A stretch of 64,000 bases of DNA from Lanius collurio (Eukaryota; Chordata; Aves; Passeriformes; Laniidae): contig JACBWW010000020.1 in NCBI GenBank assembly GCA_020086605.1, forward strand, positions 12,330,011 through 12,394,010, read 5' to 3'. This document shows positions 58,681 through 64,000 of this stretch, in pieces. A model generated the notes under the pieces. That model saw only the letters and a program-made list of their open reading frames with translations. It had not been told where the DNA came from and did no database searches. How positions within the stretch are numbered: the first letter of the stretch is position 1; each line of letters starts with the position of its first letter. Both the position numbers and the translations under genes were made by a program.

Positions 58681-61600
58681 CAACTTCATAATCCCCTCAG
58701 TAGTGTCATGAGGCTACCAGATGTTTGCAAGAAAGAAATGCAAGTAAAACCATTAGAATTATTTATTTACCTGTTGACCCTCTTCCTGAGGAGATCTGAG
58801 ACTCCTCTGAAAATCATGAGAATAATCCTAATGAGATTTTCTAGAAGATAAATTATCTGCAGAGGCAGACAGTACCACTCCACAATTAAAGAAATAAAAG
58901 AGCAACAAGTCACTTAAAGATACGCACATTCCTTCTCACATTAATTTACAGTGAACAGGCATTTATTACGCTTGACATTTTTAAAAATAAATGCAAGCAG
59001 CTGGTTGCTATTTATTTGAAGTACTCAGCATGAAGTTTTCCACGAAGTGACTGTCTCCTAACAAGACATGAAAGCAGCAGGTGTGGAGACCTGATCTTCC
59101 TCCTCCCAGCATGCAGTATTGTTAAATAAAAAAACATTGTAATTTTGAACTTACAACATTAGAACAAATCTGTTACTGTGTTGAAAGCCAAACAACTTAA
59201 ACAAGAGAGGCTTGACAGCTCCTCAGGTACTTTCACTTCAGTGCCTTTTGGGAAGAGACCAAGAAAGGCAGAGCTACAGCCGTTTTTCCATTGTTATTCC
59301 TTGGATTTTATGGCTTTATGCAGTATGGGAGGTTTGGACAGAGAAAGTAGAATTAACCAGGTAGAACATGGACCATCAGTATATTTTAGGGCAGGGCTAG
59401 GATTTGTGATCTTTTATATGGGCTAAGAGACTGCTGCATGGTGCCTGAGCCACACACAGGAGTGGGGCTGAGTGCCCCTGGTTCTGCAGCGGGCAGCTAA
59501 GATCATATCCATGAACAACTCTCCAGCACAGGAAATTTGATCTTGAGACAAGTTCATTCATAATGATTGACCAGCCCTCAGAAGAAACTGACACTTGAAA
59601 TATTCCAATTTATTAATAACACTAATCATATTTTAGGTTTTTCTTCTCTACAATGTTTTAGGCCATTAGCAATGCACACAGGAGGACAGCACTGACATAC
59701 CATGGCAACACTGCTGATGTTACAGATTACTTGATTGTCCAAAGGCATTGTACAACATTGCTCCTGGCGACAGAGACAGCAAAATCTGCCTCACATGCCT
59801 ACAGTCACATCCTGTAACCACTGGAAAATGAGAAAACACAAAAAACCCAAGGAGTTGTCAGACAGCTACTGCACAGCTCACATCACACAAACAAATGCTG
59901 CCTGATGTCTCAGCAGATCTCTTGTATCAGAAGGATTATCTCTACAGTGTAAACTCAAACATCTTTGATCTGTTAGAGCAATGTATTGAGCTTAAATTCA
60001 AAAGGAAAAAGCACCTTCTCTTTAGCTTTGTTATGTGTAGAGTTATAAGCAGGACTTCATAAAGCTTTATATTGGCCTTTTACCATTTCAGTAAGAGCAC
60101 CTGGCCTCAGCTTTACCAATATAGCTTCCCTCTTCCTTTGTGCATCACTTTGAAAAGGTTTGCAGAGCACTAATGATACAGCTTTTGCTACCACAGAGTT
60201 TCTGTTGTCAGCTACAGTGTCACAGCTATCCCCCAGCTAGCACTTCATGTTGCAGGAGTTTTATAGAGTGTGTGCAAGACTTACTTCCTTGCTATTGTAA
60301 AGCCACAGGAGGTTCATATCTTATGCAGGAGAAAAATTATGAACTGAAGAAGCAGGGACCTGGCAGAACATCTCCTGACTTCATGGGTAACAGTGTCTCC
60401 AGCATGATGGTATAAGGTGGTAGCAAGATAGCACTGATTTCCTCAACTAATGTGTTTCTACACCTGTTTTTCAATGCCGAGGAATGCATCTGTGTCTTTG
60501 TCCATCTCCTATTCTCCTGTCCATATCCTGTATCTGAGCTCTTGCTCTTTTTCATGGTACTTTTTACTTTCAATGGTATAGCATATTCAAAAAAAAATTT
60601 AAAAGCTTTCATTTCCACTGTTCAGCCATTTCTACAGAAATTAGAAAGCGCAATATAATCACTTATATATTGATTATAGCATAAGTCACCCTGACCTTCA
60701 CATCAGATGCTTCCCAGTGTCCTTATTAATTACCATTTATTCATGGTCATAGCTATGAAGCATCCAATAATTAATATTTTATATTTTGCTGTTCCACTCC
60801 TGAAAGTCAGTCTTCCTTTTTTGCTTTTCAAGTCTCTGGCATCTCTATTGGAAAATTTCAGGTTCAGAAGAAACTATTTTTCTTTCTTTCTTTTGCAGTA
60901 ATCCCTCCCATCCCTCACATTATTTTTATGCTCTACCTACAAGGTGCATATTTGGTAAGTTTTCAGACACCAAAGGCACTTTTTTAGGAACACAAAAGAC
61001 TCATTATAGAAACCTCATATTAAATCTTGGTTTTTGTTTCTTGCCAATGTCATTACAAAGTCTCAAGCACATGGGAACGAGAATCCAGGCATGTGCTAAC
61101 ACATAGCAAGGTCCAAGATTGGTATCCAAGAGGTTCCTATTTTACTGTTGCAAGTTCCAGTGCTGATACTAACAGCAGACTCATTCAGAAGAACCTAGAA
61201 TAGGTTCATGTACTTACTTGTGTTTTAAAGATGCAGTTTGTTACAGCAGAAATTATGCCTCAGCTCTCAGCAACATTTTTGCTTACAGTTTACAGAGCAA
61301 CTGTGAAAAAAAAGTTTCAATTAGGAGAACAGCCAGAGGAATCTGTCATAAAAGTCAAGAAAAATGCCTTATACAACAAGTCATACTATTCTTTATATTG
61401 GTTATGAAACTATGACTATATTTTGATAAATGAGACTGAAATAAACAAATATGAAAGAAAAAGCATCTAATTTTAAGCAAAATAATTCTCAAAGCAAGTT
61501 TGATTAAAGAAAATAAAGAAGGATAGTGTACATTGCTGAGCATAACCCTCTCAGACTATTCAATCTAGAAAAAATATAGGAGCAACATGATTGATTCATA

Positions 61601-62265
61601 ACATGAATCAAGAAATCTAGTAAAGAATAAGGAACAGAAAAATTACAGTAGCTGAAGTCATAGAAGTCCTGAGGGCTCTAAGATATGATAAAATTTGGCT
61701 TGACATACAGTATCTGTTCTGTGAAATGAAAAAGAGTACAAACTGAAAGAGTGAAACAGTACATGTTCATTACAATAATGCACGTAATATTTCAAACAGC
61801 CTAGATTTCATTCTTTACATCTCTTACATAGTCTGAGAAGTAACAGAAACTTGTAATTTCAAAGAAAGCTAAAAGGATATCTCTTCCTGTTTTGAACATT
61901 ACAGTCAATTTTCAAAGGGTTTAGAGATTATAACATCCCTACTTTGAGCTTCACTTCCAATACAACACCACAGTCCCACAACATATAGTAGATAAACCTC
62001 ACTGCTTGTTAAAAACAGTTAAATACATTGTAAAATTAAGTATGCTGGGGCCTTTACAAAAAAGAAAAAAATATTTGCACATTCTTCTATACAATAAGAC
62101 TACAGACTGTTCAGTCTTCTGTAAGCATTAACATTTATTTATTTATATCCAGGTTAAGTTAGTGGCTACTGGACTTTTTAAATTTTTTTGGCCCTATGCA
62201 AGAGTAAATGTAGCAGTAGAACCAATATATGCCTTAAGTTATAGATGAGTTTGCTCATGCACAAG
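58681..62265. other. AT-rich unique DNA, no gene seen
   Basis: No gene or clear repeat. The frames at 59178-59426, 60140-60415 and 60337-60618 have no recognisable domain. Confidence 0.45.
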
Positions 62266-62320
62266 TGTGGAGGTGGGTCCTTGTCCCTGTCCCCAGGTCA
62301 CGTGTGTCCTATATCTGTTC

Positions 62321-62329
62321 CTGATTGGG
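62321..62329 (+). promoter_or_regulatory. Y-box (inverted CCAAT) in LTR
   Basis: CTGATTGGG in U3, preserved exactly relative to copy 1 although the surrounding LTR has diverged. Confidence 0.7.
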
Positions 62330-62408
62330 TGGTTTGGGTGCCTGGAGCTGGGGTGGGGGAGAAGGTCCAAGAGAGTCTGCTCGGGAACTCCGGCCATGTG
62401 GTTGGAGA

Positions 62409-62414
62409 AATAAA
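62409..62414 (+). promoter_or_regulatory. Poly(A) signal in LTR
   Basis: AATAAA at the position equivalent to copy 1. Confidence 0.7.
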
Positions 62415-62511
62415 ATCATCCTTGAACATCTACAAAAATACCGCTTCATCTGTCCTTCCAACCCCATCGTCGTCATATATATTGTTGCAAGATTCCCCAC
62501 ACTGCAACAAA

Positions 62512-62529
62512 TGGTGGAGAATGCTGGAA
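62512..62529 (+). other. Primer-binding-site candidate
   Basis: TGGTGGAGAATGCTGG begins two bases after the LTR end. The first 12 bases match copy 1, then the copies differ. Confidence 0.6.
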
Positions 62530-62598
62530 AACGATCCCTAGAGAAGATAATTCGTGAGTAACTCTGTATATTTCCTCTTACTTTCATTTTGATGAACG

Positions 62599-62814
62599 AT
62601 GGAGGATTCATGGAAGGACTCATGGCTGTCCGAACCACAAAGAGACATTTACCTTAAGCTAAAAAAGGTTCTGGAACAGCAATATGTAGATTTTAGCTTA
62701 ATTCAAGCTCAGAAAGAACTAAGACACTTTTTGGTATGGCTGTTTAAAAACTCCTTCTATGTTTCTTGGGATTTGATTCTTACCAAGGACTTTTGGAAGA
62801 ATGTTTGGACATAG
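62599..62814 (+). pseudogene. Gag matrix-like N-terminal segment (copy 2)
   Basis: The ATG lies 89 bases after the LTR. The product is nearly identical to copy 1 over its first 71 residues. TAG at 62812-62814 stands where copy 1 has CAG. After it the frame continues through the matching Tyr-rich part until a one-base loss and a TAG near 62876. Copy 2 lacks the TAA that breaks copy 1 at the corresponding site, so that stop arose privately in copy 1. It is non-functional as it stands. Confidence 0.6.
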
Positions 62815-62899
62815 TTAATTTCTGAATCAAAAAATATGCTGATGCAGGACTATTTCCGTGAATATTACCTGATATAGAGGCTGTTGAGCAATATCGGCT

Positions 62900-63620
62900 T
62901 TGTCCTGCTGCTGTATCAGCAGCGAACACGTGGCTGAGCAGCGCGCGCGTTGCAGGGGGCTCCTCCGCCATCATGGGGACCGCGCGGCCCCGGCCGAGAC
63001 CGCCCAGTGAGTTGCGGGCGGTAGCGAGAAAGCTCCCGGGCGTGGGAGAGCCAGCAGTGAGGCCAGGCACGGCGGGAGACGGGGCGGCGGCGAGAGAAGA
63101 GGTGGTGGGAGTAGAGCCAGGAGCGACGCGGCAGTGCGGGCCTGGCGGTGTTCGCCCTGAGGCAGCGGCGAGGGCGGTGGCGGCCGAGGCGCGACCCAGC
63201 GATGGCCGCCCAGCACTGCGTGGTGAGTGACGGTCCTCGCCTCACACCGATAAGGGCGGCGGCGATTGTGGTAGTCGCTGTGGCGACCGTGGTGAAACAC
63301 GCCGAAGAGAGCCAGAGGGGTGTGGGGGCGCGAAGGGAACCGAGCTAGCCCACGGCCACACAGCCGACAGCAGCAGCAGCGGCGGTGCCGGCGGTACGAA
63401 GCCGCGCACACGCAAACGCCTCACAGGGCGCGGCCGTGCAGCCACGCAAATGCCTGGACAGCGTGGAACAGTCACGCGAAACTCGAGAGGGGGAGCGAGC
63501 ATGACACCAAATGCGCCTCCGCCCCACACACGATCCCGAAGAGTCGAGACCCCAAGACAGAAACGCACGGGCGGCCCCGGCCCCGGTGGTCCCGGCTGCA
63601 GCAGCTCCGACGTGAGAAGA
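62900..63620. other. CpG-rich island inside copy 2
   Basis: GC- and CpG-rich counterpart of 31860-32560. The long minus-strand frames here (62780-63070, 62916-63245, 62971-63411, 63242-63631, 63345-63761) are shadows created by low stop-codon density. Confidence 0.8.
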
Positions 63621-64000
63621 AGTGAAAGCAAGAAGAAAAGAACTCGAAAAAATAAAAAGGTTATCGCAACTAGGGTATTTGGAACTGTAAAGTGGTATAA
63701 TGTAAAGAAAAATTATGGTTTCTTGTTGAAAGATGATACTGGAGAAAATATTTTTGTTCATAAACCTGCTATTGTAAAAAAGAACCCCAAAAGTGATGTT
63801 CCAAGCTTAGAAGAAGGAGAAAGAGTAGAATTCAAAATTGTTCAAGGAAGGAAGGGCCCACAGGCTGCATGTGTTACAGGCCTTGGGGGTGCCCCTGTGA
63901 AAGGCAGTAGATATGTTAGACAATATCCCCATAATCCCTGTTCTTTCCCCTATCACACTTTCCCCTTTTATCCCATGTCCCTTTATCCCCCATATATGCC
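62973..64000 (+). pseudogene. Y-box cold-shock-domain reading frame (copy 2)
   Basis: The frame begins at ATG 62973-62975. It runs through the Arg/Gly/Pro-rich part to TGA at 63228-63230, where copy 1 has CGA (a CpG-type change). It then stays open to the window end. The cold-shock domain starts near 63658: GTVKWYN, YGF, IFVH, VEFKIVQG and GSRY are all present, so the binding residues are intact. Against copy 1 I count about 22 base differences in about 249 (8 silent, 14 amino-acid changing). The tail is Pro/Tyr/Phe-rich as in copy 1 but differs more. An ATG downstream of the TGA (63427 in this frame's numbering by eye) could still give a cold-shock product; the end of the gene is outside the window. 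Confidence 0.85.

Larger units (their letters stand above)
62266..62509 (+). repeat. 5' LTR of Y-box element copy 2
   Basis: Starts TGTGGAGGTG and ends CTGCAACA; 244 bp, 49 shorter than in copy 1. The missing part is in the early U3 between TGTGGAGGTG and the TGTCCCTGTCCCC block. CACGTG (62299-62304), CTGATTGGG (62321-62329) and AATAAA (62409-62414) are all kept. Confidence 0.9.
62266..64000 (+). mobile_element. LTR element carrying a Y-box cold-shock gene (copy 2, truncated by window end)
   Basis: Same order as copy 1 on the opposite strand: LTR (62266-62509), primer-binding candidate, Gag-like start, CpG-rich stretch, cold-shock domain, Pro/Tyr-rich tail. The window ends before the tail stops and before the 3' LTR. 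Independent lesions are present, so this is a separate old insertion and not a duplication of copy 1. That shows the cold-shock gene travelled with the element. Confidence 0.92.

Noticed and set aside
62971..63411. 146-residue minus-strand frame in copy 2, with relatives at 63242-63761
   Set aside because: Same cause: antisense shadow of the GC-rich coding part; no known domain.
1..64000. CRISPR arrays, operons, tRNA or rRNA genes
   Set aside because: No regularly spaced repeats, bacterial-type gene layout or tRNA/rRNA-like sequence was seen; the repeat content is that of a bird nuclear genome.

Overview
The window looks like a non-coding stretch, either gene desert or long intron, from a bird macrochromosome, probably a passerine. 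The evidence is AT-rich unique DNA carrying CR1 LINE fragments in both orientations, their 3' ends finishing in the bird-type ATTCTATGA-like tail, plus ERVK- and ERVL-type LTRs. I saw no SINEs of mammalian type. I could not recognise any exon of a single-copy host gene. Almost all short ORFs are chance frames, poly-A translations or antisense of CR1/LTR sequence.

Layout. 0.2-12.2 kb holds CR1 pieces (190-690, 3914-3976, 5800-6385, 9748-9802, 11978-12175) and a clean solo LTR (4054-4346, exact 6-bp target duplication CTGTAC). 12.2-30.8 kb is AT-rich DNA with only simple repeats. 30,856-33,263 is a complete 2.4-kb LTR element on the minus strand. 36,592-37,218 is a solo ERVL-type LTR with exact 5-bp duplication GGTAT. 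38,634-39,225 and 58,109-58,680 are two minus-strand LTRs of one further family. CR1 copies lie at 43.05-43.8, 45.3-45.9, 50.7-51.8 and 57.7-58.0 kb. From 62,266 to the window end is a second copy of the 2.4-kb element, on the plus strand and cut off by the window edge.

The outstanding find is this 2.4-kb element. Between two 293-bp TG...CA LTRs it carries a primer-binding-site candidate, a short Gag matrix-like start, a GC-rich Arg/Gly/Pro-rich stretch and a well-preserved cold-shock domain of the Y-box (YBX1/2/3) kind, with W, YGF and FVH nucleic-acid-binding motifs intact. It has no pol or env. The Gag-like start and the cold-shock domain are in the same reading frame, separated in copy 1 by one stop codon. 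The second copy has the same order of parts with different lesions. The architecture resembles a gag-host-gene transduction, as in acutely transforming retroviruses, except that it has multiplied in the germ line. The LTR also carries CTGATTGG, the core of the classical Y-box (inverted CCAAT), which raises the possibility that the encoded protein once acted on its own LTR. I know of no description of such an element, but I cannot search databases here.
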